A DNA stretch of 64,000 nt from Yanghanlia sp047501535. Lineage in GTDB: Bacteria; Pseudomonadota; Gammaproteobacteria; Burkholderiales; Burkholderiaceae_B. Under the pieces are notes generated by a model, which made no database searches, had not been told where the DNA came from, and saw only the letters and a program-made list of their open reading frames with translations. The translations under genes and the position numbers were made by a program. The stretch covers positions 14,331-78,330 of the forward strand of contig NZ_JAZDRJ010000015.1 in NCBI RefSeq assembly GCF_047501535.1, read 5' to 3'. Below are positions 51,542-61,223 of this stretch, piece after piece (position 1 is the stretch's first letter; every line of letters starts with the position of its first letter).

Positions 51542-52888
51542 TTAACTGTTTGTTAAATCCACTGCAACCAATTTTTGCACGCCTGCTTCCGCCAGTGCGG
51601 CGTCTTCGGCCTCAACCATTAAGCGCAGCTTGGGCTCCGTGCCTGATGCACGGATCAACACCCGCCCACGCCCGGCCAACATGGCTTCTACCTCACGCGT
51701 CGCTGCGGCCAGCCCGGCATGGTTCTGCCAATCTGTACCCGGCTCCAGATGCACGTTCACCATTTTCTGCGGGTACATGCGTAAATCACTCACTTGTTCC
51801 GCCAAGCTTGCGCCGGTACGCGCCATTGCCTGCAAAACCTGTAGCGCGGCAATGATGCCATCGCCTGTGGTGTGCTGATCGAGACACAACAGATGGCCCG
51901 AGCTTTCGCCACCATACAGCCAGCCTTTCTGTTGCAGCAATTCCAGCACGTAGCGGTCACCCACCTTGGCGCGCTCAAAGGGAATGCTGAGATCCTTCAT
52001 GCGTTTTTCAAAGCCGAAGTTGGTCATCAACGTGCCCACCACGCCTTCCACCGGCTTGAGGCGCATGCGGTCGCGGACAATCACGTACAGCAGTTCATCG
52101 CCGTTGTAGAGTCTGCCATCGGCATCAACCATCTGTAAACGGTCGGCATCGCCGTCCAGAGCAATTCCAAGGTCGGCCCCATGCGCGCGGACCTGTTCAA
52201 CGAGATGGTCCGGGTAAGTGGCACCTACACCTTCGTTGATATTGAACCCGTCTGGTTTGCACCCTACTGCGAATACTTCGGCGCCCAGCTCGCGGAATAC
52301 ATGAGGCGCAATGTGATAAGCCGCGCCGTGAGCAGCATCGACAACGATGGACATGCCGGAAAGCGCCAGTTCGTTAGGAAAGGCGCTTTTGCAGAATTCG
52401 ATATAGCGACCGGCTGCATCCTCCACTCTGCGGGCCCGCCCCAGGTGTTCAGAATCAACACAATCCAAGGGCTCGGTGAGCATGGCCTCGATTTCAGCCT
52501 CAACTTCATCCGGCAGCTTCATACCATCGCCGGAAAAGAATTTGATGCCGTTATCGTGGTAAGGGTTATGCGATGCGCTGATCACAATACCAGCCACCAA
52601 GCGGAAAGTTCGTGTCAGATAAGCCACTGCCGGAGTGGGCACAGGCCCCGCGAGTAGAACGTCGATGCCGGCGGCGGAAAGCCCCGCTTCCAGGGCGGAT
52701 TCCAGCATGTAACCGGAAATTCGCGTGTCCTTACCAATAACTACCGCAGGGCGGCCATGGCCGGGCTGGCGACGTGCCAGCACGCGCCCGGCTGCATAGC
52801 CCAGACGCAGAGCGAACTCCGCATTAATGGTTGGCCCGCCTACCCGGCCCCGTATGCCATCAGTACCAAAATATTGACGTGTGCTCAT
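51542..52888 (-). CDS. glmM: Phosphoglucosamine mutase GlmM
   Basis: The 448-residue enzyme converts glucosamine-6-phosphate to glucosamine-1-phosphate for peptidoglycan and lipopolysaccharide precursors. It shows YFGTDGIRGRVGGPTINAEF, the phosphoserine loop ISASHNPYHDNGIKFFSGDG, metal loop IALDGDADRLQMVD, sugar loop GGESSGHLLCLDQ and the phosphate-binding RASGTEPKLRLMVE. It follows folP with a 4-base overlap (ATGA), the usual ftsH-folP-glmM order. Confidence 0.96.
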   Translation of the reverse strand: MSTRQYFGTDGIRGRVGGPTINAEFALRLGYAAGRVLARRQPGHGRPAVVIGKDTRISGYMLESALEAGLSAAGIDVLLAGPVPTPAVAYLTRTFRLVAGIVISASHNPYHDNGIKFFSGDGMKLPDEVEAEIEAMLTEPLDCVDSEHLGRARRVEDAAGRYIEFCKSAFPNELALSGMSIVVDAAHGAAYHIAPHVFRELGAEVFAVGCKPDGFNINEGVGATYPDHLVEQVRAHGADLGIALDGDADRLQMVDADGRLYNGDELLYVIVRDRMRLKPVEGVVGTLMTNFGFEKRMKDLSIPFERAKVGDRYVLELLQQKGWLYGGESSGHLLCLDQHTTGDGIIAALQVLQAMARTGASLAEQVSDLRMYPQKMVNVHLEPGTDWQNHAGLAAATREVEAMLAGRGRVLIRASGTEPKLRLMVEAEDAALAEAGVQKLVAVDLTNS

Positions 52889-53724
52889 ACAAATGACTCA
52901 TCTTTTATTGTTTGCCATATTTTTACCGCATCCACAGTTTCTGCGACATCATGCACACGGAGGATGTGGCCGCCTTTTTCAAGGCCGTAAAGCGCCGCGG
53001 CTAAGCTGGCCGCGACTCTTTCACGCGGCTCACGCCCCACGACATGGCCCAGCATGGATTTGCGCGAAAAACCCAACAGCCATGGGTAGCTCGCTACCTG
53101 CATGCTGTCGAGCCGCCGCAACATGGAGTAGTTCTGGCCCGCCGTCTTGCCAAAGCCGAAGCCGGGGTCTAGAACGATGCGCTGAGGGTCGATACCGGCG
53201 TTCACCAAAACCTGCGCCCGTTCAGCCAGAAAATTCTTTACGTCTAGCACGACATCATCGTACTGGGGCGCCAACTGCATAGTGCGCGGCTCGCCCTGCA
53301 TGTGCATCACACACAGCCCGCAGCGGCTATCTGCCACGGCTTCAATGGCGCCAGGCTCACGCAGTGCGCGAATGTCGTTAATCATGTCGGCACCCGCTTG
53401 CAGTGCCCCCCGCATCACGATCGGCTTGAAGGTATCAATCGACAGCGGCACCGCAGCATCATACAGCGCTTCCACAACGGGAAGGATACGGTCCAGTTCC
53501 TCTTGAGGCGATACGGGGTCGGCGCCGGGCCGGGTCGATTCACCACCGATATCTATCATATCGGCGCCCTCTTCCAGCATGCGATGAGCACGTTCCAGCG
53601 CACGCTCGATCGAAAGCTCACCCATGCCGTCAGAAAACGAATCGGGGGTCACGTTCAGGATCCCCATGACCAAAGGGCGCCCGAGATCCAGCTCGAAGCG
53701 CCCGCATTGCATGATTAAAGACAT
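52885..53724 (-). CDS. folP: Dihydropteroate synthase
   Basis: The 279-residue enzyme condenses p-aminobenzoate with the pterin diphosphate in folate synthesis. Conserved loops are visible: MGILNVTPDSFSDG, DMIDIGGESTRPGAD, PLSIDTFKPIVMRGAL, MINDIRAL, RIVLDPGFGFGKT, LLGFSRKSMLG and the final IHDVAET-like motif (LRVHDVAETVDAVKIWQ). A strong terminator lies immediately before the gene (53736-53769), so it depends on read-through or on a promoter inside that stem region. glmM overlaps its end. Confidence 0.96.
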   Translation of the reverse strand: MSLIMQCGRFELDLGRPLVMGILNVTPDSFSDGMGELSIERALERAHRMLEEGADMIDIGGESTRPGADPVSPQEELDRILPVVEALYDAAVPLSIDTFKPIVMRGALQAGADMINDIRALREPGAIEAVADSRCGLCVMHMQGEPRTMQLAPQYDDVVLDVKNFLAERAQVLVNAGIDPQRIVLDPGFGFGKTAGQNYSMLRRLDSMQVASYPWLLGFSRKSMLGHVVGREPRERVAASLAAALYGLEKGGHILRVHDVAETVDAVKIWQTIKDESFV

Positions 53725-53735
53725 GTTGCTATTAC

Positions 53736-53769
53736 AAAAAAAAGCGCTCCGACTTTGGAGCCGGAGCGC
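53736..53769 (-). terminator. Terminator between ftsH and folP
   Basis: GCGCTCCG (53744-53751) and CGGAGCGC (53762-53769) form a perfect 8-bp stem. On the minus strand it is followed by eight T (53743 down to 53736), only 11 bases before the folP start. Confidence 0.85.
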
Positions 53770-53781
53770 CGGATCAGTCAG

Positions 53782-55689
<1,908 letters not shown>

Positions 55690-55907
55690 CCTCCTAAAAA
55701 CCGCAACACCCTCGACCCTGCCATTGCATTAAAAAAGGGCTGCAATGAAGCCTGCGCTATACAGTGCAGGTTGTGATCACAACATCGGGGGAGCTCTAAG
55801 TCGTCATTCTACCTGAATGCTTCAGTGATGTTTACAAAAACCTTAAAGGCCGCCCAAGAGATTTCTGCAGCGATTTACACACTGCAACCCCGACAATTCC
55901 AACCGCC

Positions 55908-56549
55908 TCAAGCCTCATCTTTCAAACCCCGTGCCACCAGAAAGGTCTCAGACGATTTGTCTCGTGAAGCCTTGGGTTTACGCTCGACCACCCGTTTGAA
56001 ATGTTTCTTGAACGTTTCGACAATCTGAGAGAACCCGCTGCCATGGAAAGCCTTTACCACCAGTGCCCCTTCGGGCTTAAGATGTGCACAGGCGAATTCC
56101 ATGGCAAGCTCACAGACATGCTGAATGCGAGCGGAATCAGCCGCACCCACTCCCGACAAGTTGGGGGCCATATCAGAAATCACAAGGTCGACCTTGGCGC
56201 CACCCAGCTTTTCTTCCAGAGCGGCCAACACATCGTCGTTGCGGAAGTCACCCTGCATGAACTCAACGCCGGCTATCGGCTCCATGGGCAGAAGGTCAAG
56301 CGCAATAATGCGCCCGTCAATCACGCCGCCCGGCCCCACCAAGCGCTCGCGCGCCACTTGCGACCAGCTCCCGGGCGCCGAACCGAGGTCCACCACAATA
56401 TCGCCCTTGCGCAACAGCTTTTCGGTGTCCAGAATCTCGGTCAGCTTGAAAGCAGCCCGCGCCCTGTAGCCTTTCTGTTGCGCCTGTTTCACATAAGGGT
56501 CATTAATATGCTGATGAACCCAGTTTTTTGAGAATTTTTTCTTGGCCAT
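55908..56549 (-). CDS. rlmE: 23S rRNA 2'-O-ribose methyltransferase RlmE
   Basis: The 213-residue enzyme methylates the 2'-OH of U2552 of 23S rRNA. Motifs include DPYVKQAQQKGYRARAAFKL with the catalytic Lys, IVVDLGSAPGSWSQVARERL (SAM loop), VDLVISDMAPNLSGV (catalytic Asp) and GALVVKAFHGSGF (second Lys). ATG at 56549 is chosen; the frame extends upstream into yhbY sequence. Its start lies only 17 bases from that of divergent yhbY, so their promoters must overlap the neighbouring genes. ftsH follows after 218 bases. Confidence 0.95.
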   Translation of the reverse strand: MAKKKFSKNWVHQHINDPYVKQAQQKGYRARAAFKLTEILDTEKLLRKGDIVVDLGSAPGSWSQVARERLVGPGGVIDGRIIALDLLPMEPIAGVEFMQGDFRNDDVLAALEEKLGGAKVDLVISDMAPNLSGVGAADSARIQHVCELAMEFACAHLKPEGALVVKAFHGSGFSQIVETFKKHFKRVVERKPKASRDKSSETFLVARGLKDEA

Positions 56550-56566
56550 TCCCGTACAATTCCACC

Positions 56567-57157
56567 ATGCCAAAAATTGACATTACATCCCCGGAGCGCC
56601 GCGCTTTGCGCGCAGCCGCCCACCCTTTGCGCCCCGTCGTGCTGATCGGCGATCGCGGCCTGACTGAATCCGTACTCAAGGAAATCGACCTGAACCTGAA
56701 GGCGCACCAGCTTATCAAGGTACGCGTGGCCGGCGACGACCGCCAGGCCCGCGTCGACATGCTGGAAACCATCTGCGAAGAGCTATCGTGCGCAGAAGTG
56801 CATCATCTGGGCAAGACGTTAATCATATACCGCCCCGACCCCGACGCGCAGGCTCCCATATTGGCCGCCCCCAAGGAAGCGCCGACCCGTGCAGTGCGCA
56901 AGCCTTCCGAACCCTACACGCCAAAGAAAATGGCTGCCACCGGCCAAGCCATCACACGTCGAGACGAAAAGGCCCGCAAGGCGCTGGCCCGCAAAACCGC
57001 AGGCGACGACGGTGGCCTGGAAAGCCGCTCGCCCCGTGAACGCGCCGCCGCACGACATGCCGCCGCTGCTCGTGGTGCGGCTGCGCCGCGCATTCCTCGC
57101 CGGCGTAGTGGCAGCGCGCTTTCGCTGCGCGCAGGCTCACGTCGCGGCCGCGATTAA
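56567..57157 (+). CDS. yhbY: YhbY-family RNA-binding protein (CRM domain) with basic tail
   Basis: The 196-residue protein has a CRS1-YhbY domain in residues 1-95: ITSPERRALRAAAHPLRPVV, IGDRGLTESVLKEIDLNLKA, LIKVRVAGDDRQARVDMLE and GKTLIIYRPD. E. coli YhbY is 97 residues; here a lysine-, arginine- and alanine-rich extension of about 100 residues follows. The domain binds pre-50S ribosomal particles. ATG at 56567 is preferred over a longer frame. Divergence from rlmE joins two ribosome-assembly functions. The tail may be low-complexity rather than folded. Confidence 0.88.
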   Translation: MPKIDITSPERRALRAAAHPLRPVVLIGDRGLTESVLKEIDLNLKAHQLIKVRVAGDDRQARVDMLETICEELSCAEVHHLGKTLIIYRPDPDAQAPILAAPKEAPTRAVRKPSEPYTPKKMAATGQAITRRDEKARKALARKTAGDDGGLESRSPRERAAARHAAAARGAAAPRIPRRRSGSALSLRAGSRRGRD

Positions 57158-57165
57158 AAACAAAA

Positions 57166-57198
57166 CAGCCCTGCCATATTCAAATGTTCGCAGGGCTG
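57166..57198. terminator. Hairpin between yhbY and greA
   Basis: The perfect 9-bp arms CAGCCCTGC (57166-57174) and GCAGGGCTG (57190-57198) sit in the gap of convergent genes. On the minus strand the stem is followed by TTTTG (57165 to 57161) and then TTTTTAAT, so it terminates greA best; it may also serve yhbY. Confidence 0.75.
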
Positions 57199-57282
57199 CT
57201 GCAACACAGACATGGCGCACGGAAAATACAGGAGCCGTGCGCGGGTGTCTTGCTAACTAACGGCTAGTACGCGTATTGCTGT

Positions 57283-57759
57283 TCAAATATAGCTGATGGT
57301 GATGATCTCGTATTCGCGAGTGCCGCCGGGCGCAAGCACCTCTACGACATCGCCTTCCGATTTGCCGATCAGAGCGCGGGCCACGGGGCTGGATACGGAT
57401 ATTTTGTTGGAGCGGATATCAGCCTCGACATCGCCCACAATCTGGTATGTCAGTCGTTCGCCGGATTCGATTTCTTCGATTTCCACCGTCGCTCCAAACA
57501 CGGCCCGCCCATCGACATCCAGGGTGGTGGGGTCGATGATCTGCGCATTTGACAGTGTTCCTTCCAGCTCCTTGATGCGGCCCTCGACAAAAGCCTGACG
57601 CTCACGGGCTGCATCGTATTCTGCGTTTTCGGAAAGGTCGCCCTGCGCACGCGCTTGTGCAATGGCATCAATCACTTCGGGACGCTCGACCGTTTTCAGA
57701 CGATGCAGCTCGGCTTGCAAGCGCTCAGCGCCACCTACAGTCAACGGGATCGCAGACAT
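57283..57759 (-). CDS. greA: Transcription elongation factor GreA
   Basis: The 158-residue protein has the GreA coiled coil (IPLTVGGAERLQAELHRLKT, ERPEVIDAIAQARAQGDLSE) with the acidic tip DLSENAEYDAA, then the FKBP-like C-terminal domain (VFGATVEIEEIESGERLTYQ and VSSPVARALIGKSEGDVVEV). It stimulates RNA cleavage by stalled polymerase. ATG at 57759 follows AGGAAAT; an upstream in-frame leader is rejected. A terminator-like stem just upstream (57893-57929) separates it from the permease gene. Confidence 0.95.
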   Translation of the reverse strand: MSAIPLTVGGAERLQAELHRLKTVERPEVIDAIAQARAQGDLSENAEYDAARERQAFVEGRIKELEGTLSNAQIIDPTTLDVDGRAVFGATVEIEEIESGERLTYQIVGDVEADIRSNKISVSSPVARALIGKSEGDVVEVLAPGGTREYEIITISYI

Positions 57760-57892
57760 AGTATTTCCTGAATCAAAAGTAAAAAGACGCTCCAGCACGG
57801 GAGCGCCGATAGACAACGAAATTCTGATGCGGCCAGAGAAACCCTGCATGTTGAGTAACGTGCCCGATGGCCGGGTTACTTGGAGGGACTGG

Positions 57893-57929
57893 CCTTAAAA
57901 CGAAACCCCGGCCTGCATACAAACCGGGG
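57893..57929 (-). terminator. Terminator-like hairpin upstream of greA
   Basis: CCCCGG (57906-57911) and CCGGGG (57924-57929) form a stem; on the minus strand it is followed by TTTCGTTTT. It would stop transcription arriving from the permease gene before greA. Confidence 0.6.
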
Positions 57930-58189
57930 ACACGGGACTATTGTGCGCAAAGTTTCTGCAAAATGCAAGCGCTGCCCTGGGGTTTTTCACCGGCCTCACA
58001 CCCCCTGAAAAACCGCGATATAACCTGCAACATACACACTGGGCAGAAGCGATACCCCAAAAAAAACCACACCAGATTCTTGTGAGCCTGACAGCCATTC
58101 CTGCGCTTTGCGGATTGCCTGCCAGGCCGGTGCATCCGATGCGAAATCAGGGGAAGACGGGATCGCCACTTCGCCTCCTGCCCGGTCGT

Positions 58190-59518
58190 TTAACGCAGCT
58201 CGGGCCTGGACGTCCCGATACTCAGCAGCGCATAAAGCAAAATTGCGCCAAAGGTAGCCGTGCCGATGCCGTCCAGCCTGAAAGCGCCAAACTGGATGGA
58301 AAAATTCCCCGCTCCCAGAACCAAGGTAACAGCCGCCACAATCAGGTTGCGGTTATTGCTGAAATCCACCTGATTCACCACCCAAATTCGTGCCCCGGCC
58401 ACAGCGATCAGGCCGAAAACCACAATGGACATGCCCCCCAGCACCGGGCCAGGAATGGTTTGGATTAACGCCCCAAACTTAGGAGAAAAACCCAGACAGA
58501 TGGCAATCAGAGCCGCCACAACGAATACCAGGGTGGAATAAATACGGGTGACCGTCATCACGCCGATGTTTTCTGCGTACGTGGTAACGCCAGTACCGCC
58601 CATGGAGCCCGAGACCATGGTCGCCACACCATCACCCACAAAGGCAGGCCCAAGGTAGGCGTCCAGATTACGACCCGTCATGGCGCTCACCGCCTTGATA
58701 TGGCCCAGATTCTCGGCCACGAGAATGATGGCCACCGGCACAATCACACTCATGGCCTGCACCTCAAACACTGGGGCGCTGAAGCTGGGCAACCCGACCC
58801 ATGGCGCCGCCGCCACTGCACTAAAGTCGATAGGCTTACCCATGCCCAGGCCATTAGTGAATACAGCGTAGATGACGCAGGCCAGCAACAAGCCGACCAG
58901 AATCAGCAGGCGTTGCGCCGTGCCGCGAGCATAGACGGCGACACCGCCGACACACAGCACCGTCATCAAGGCCATAGCGGCGTCAAAGGTGGAGCCGCCC
59001 ATGGCACCCTTGGCCGCAATGGGCGCCAGGTTCAAGCCAATGACCGCCACAATGGAACCCGTGACGACAGGCGGCATCCAGCGGTTGATCCAGCGCGCAT
59101 CCCCTCCGGTTCGGGCGTTAATCCACCACACCAACAAACCTATCAGGGTGTAGGCCAGCCCACAGGCAATAATGGCCCCTAGGGCCACACCAATATTGGC
59201 ATTCGGCCCGGCTCCGGCATAGCCGGTGACAGCAATCACTCCGCCAATAAAAGCAAAGCTGGAACCCAGATAACTGGGTACCCGGCCACGCACAAAGAAG
59301 AAGAAAATCAGTGTGCCGATACCGGACATCAGAATCGCCACATTGGGGTCAAAACCCATTAGCAGCGGCGCAAGAATGGTGGAGCCAAACATGGCGACCA
59401 CGTGCTGGGCGCCCATCGCAATATTTTGCGCGGGAGGCAGATATTCGTCAGGCTGGACGACAGCGCCCGGAGCACGCGCATCGACACGGCGCCAGCGGGG
59501 GAAAAAGGTATCGGACAT
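58190..59518 (-). CDS. Uracil/xanthine permease, NCS2 family
   Basis: The 442-residue membrane protein has about 12-14 spans and NCS2 features: NIAMGAQHVVAMFGSTILAP (the QH motif), PSYLGSSFAFIGGVIAVTGY, LVAENLGHIKAVSAMTGRNL, GTGVTTYAENIGVMTVTRIY and IPGPVLGGMSIVVFGLIA. It takes up uracil or a related base using the proton gradient. UraA-type assignment is suggested by AENIGVM; xanthine cannot be excluded. It is divergent from the histidine phosphatase gene with 194 bases between starts. Confidence 0.88.
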   Translation of the reverse strand: MSDTFFPRWRRVDARAPGAVVQPDEYLPPAQNIAMGAQHVVAMFGSTILAPLLMGFDPNVAILMSGIGTLIFFFFVRGRVPSYLGSSFAFIGGVIAVTGYAGAGPNANIGVALGAIIACGLAYTLIGLLVWWINARTGGDARWINRWMPPVVTGSIVAVIGLNLAPIAAKGAMGGSTFDAAMALMTVLCVGGVAVYARGTAQRLLILVGLLLACVIYAVFTNGLGMGKPIDFSAVAAAPWVGLPSFSAPVFEVQAMSVIVPVAIILVAENLGHIKAVSAMTGRNLDAYLGPAFVGDGVATMVSGSMGGTGVTTYAENIGVMTVTRIYSTLVFVVAALIAICLGFSPKFGALIQTIPGPVLGGMSIVVFGLIAVAGARIWVVNQVDFSNNRNLIVAAVTLVLGAGNFSIQFGAFRLDGIGTATFGAILLYALLSIGTSRPELR

Positions 59519-59712
59519 GATAGGAAGAGAGGATTCTTATAGATAGACGTACCGGCGCCCCACCTGCGTCGTAAAAAGCTGGCATGACCCGGGCCGAAGC
59601 GAAGTGTACGGCGCAGCGCGGCCTTGCTGCAACTGCATATCAGGGCACGCCTCCTTATCAGCCACGGCGGGGGCAGCGAATCCGATTCACCCGCACTGAT
59701 AGAATGCCCAGT

Positions 59713-60360
59713 ATGAAACCCACACATTTCTGGCTGATACGCCACGGTGAGACAGAATGGAATGCCAACCGGCGCTTACAAGGCTGGCTGGATATTCCCC
59801 TGAGCGACGTCGGGCGGGCGCAGGCACAGCAACTTGCAGCTCATCTGCGGTCTTTAGACCAACCTGAATTCCAAGCCGTGCTTAGCAGCGATCTGAGCCG
59901 CGCGGCAGAAACAGCACGCATCGCCACTGAGCACTTGGGCTTGCCTGTCCAGACCAGCGCAACGCTGCGCGAGCGCAATTACGGCATTTTCCAAGGTCTG
60001 GACTGGGCTGCTCTGACCGAGAACCTGAACACGCAAGGCATCAATCTGCGAGCGCCCGAACAGGCCATTGAAGAGGGCGAATCCTTCCAGGCATTCGCCC
60101 ATCGTATTGCCGACGCCTTTGAATCCTTAGCCCGCGAATATGCAGGAAAGAACCTGCTGATATTCGCCCACGGTGGGGTGATTGACATTGCGTGGCGTAA
60201 AGCAGGCGGGCATTCTCTTTTGGTGAAGCGTGAAGGCACCATTCTGAATACCAGCATCAATCGGTTTGATATCAGCGCAACCGGCGAATGGAAGATGGGC
60301 GAATGGAACCAGGTCGGTCACCTGGATACACCTTCGCTAGATGACGTGATGCATACCTGA
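59713..60360 (+). CDS. Histidine phosphatase family protein
   Basis: The 215-residue protein shows the phosphoglycerate-mutase-like signature LIRHGETEWNANRRLQGWLD with catalytic His, then LSSDLSRAAETARI, the RERNYGIFQGLDW pattern and the second His in IFAHGGVIDIAWR. These features resemble GpmB or CobC-type phosphatases rather than glycolytic mutase. ATG at 59713 is preferred; 59704 is possible. Substrate unknown. It lies alone, convergent with the SDR gene. Confidence 0.88.
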   Translation: MKPTHFWLIRHGETEWNANRRLQGWLDIPLSDVGRAQAQQLAAHLRSLDQPEFQAVLSSDLSRAAETARIATEHLGLPVQTSATLRERNYGIFQGLDWAALTENLNTQGINLRAPEQAIEEGESFQAFAHRIADAFESLAREYAGKNLLIFAHGGVIDIAWRKAGGHSLLVKREGTILNTSINRFDISATGEWKMGEWNQVGHLDTPSLDDVMHT

Positions 60361-60448
60361 CACAGCCGCGCACCGGCTGTGGCCTGCTTGAGGCGCCCCC
60401 AAGCGCCCTTGCGCCCCCCTCAGCCGCATGGAGGCAAGCTGATGTTAT

Positions 60449-61213
60449 TCAGCCGTGATTCTGGCGCGGCTTGCGCTTGCGACCTGCCGCAACACGATCG
60501 TACAGCCATCCGGGGACAACACGCAGCAGCGCTGCCACGACCCCCATCTGCCAGGGGATGACCACTGAGCGACTACCACGGTCGATATGCTTGACCGCCA
60601 CTCGCGCGAAATCGTCCACCGGCATCAAGAATGGCATGCGATACGGGTTATGCGCCGTCATCGGTGTACGAATAAAGCCGGGAGAAATCGTTACCACGCG
60701 TACACCGCTGCCATACAGCTCAACACGCAAGCTCTCGCAGTAAGCGCGCACCGCAGCTTTTGAGGCGCTATACGCACCCGCTCCCGGCAAGCCGCGCACA
60801 CCGGCCACACTGGCGATGCCAACCAGTCGGCCTTGCCCTCGCGCCCTCATGCTTTCCACAAAGGGTTCAAAAGTGGCGACGGTAGCCAACAGATTCGTTT
60901 CTTGAATGGCTTTAAAGACCGGAAAGTCCTCTGTTTCCTCTGTCAGCGTACCAACACTGATGCCCGCGCTTGCGATGACAATATCCACTGGCCCGCCCCG
61001 CAAAAAGTCATGCGCAGCCGCATGCAATGCGGCGCGGTCCCGCACATCCAAAACATAAATACTGGGAGTGGCGCCAGGCATTCGAGCGGCCAGCGCTTCC
61101 AGAGCATCGCGGCGGCGGCCCACTAGGGCAAGCTGGGCCCCTCGCCGCGCATAGAAAAGAGCGAGCGCGGCGCCCAGGCCGCTGCTCGCTCCAGTGATGA
61201 AAACGCGTTCCAC
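60449..61213 (-). CDS. Short-chain dehydrogenase/reductase
   Basis: The 254-residue protein begins VERVFITGASSGLGAALALF, the NAD(P)-binding Gly-rich loop. It has IVIASAGISVGTL, the catalytic Ser in VGIASVAGVRGLPGAGAYSA followed by Tyr-x3-Lys (YSASK), and TISPGFIRTPM. A GTG at 61213 is taken as the start, ten bases after the carB stop; no ATG precedes the Gly-rich loop closely and the ribosome site is weak. A C-terminal segment with VVAALLRVVPGWLYDRVA may associate with the membrane. Substrate unknown. Confidence 0.82.
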   Translation of the reverse strand: MERVFITGASSGLGAALALFYARRGAQLALVGRRRDALEALAARMPGATPSIYVLDVRDRAALHAAAHDFLRGGPVDIVIASAGISVGTLTEETEDFPVFKAIQETNLLATVATFEPFVESMRARGQGRLVGIASVAGVRGLPGAGAYSASKAAVRAYCESLRVELYGSGVRVVTISPGFIRTPMTAHNPYRMPFLMPVDDFARVAVKHIDRGSRSVVIPWQMGVVAALLRVVPGWLYDRVAAGRKRKPRQNHG

Positions 61214-61223
61214 CCGTTCAGGC

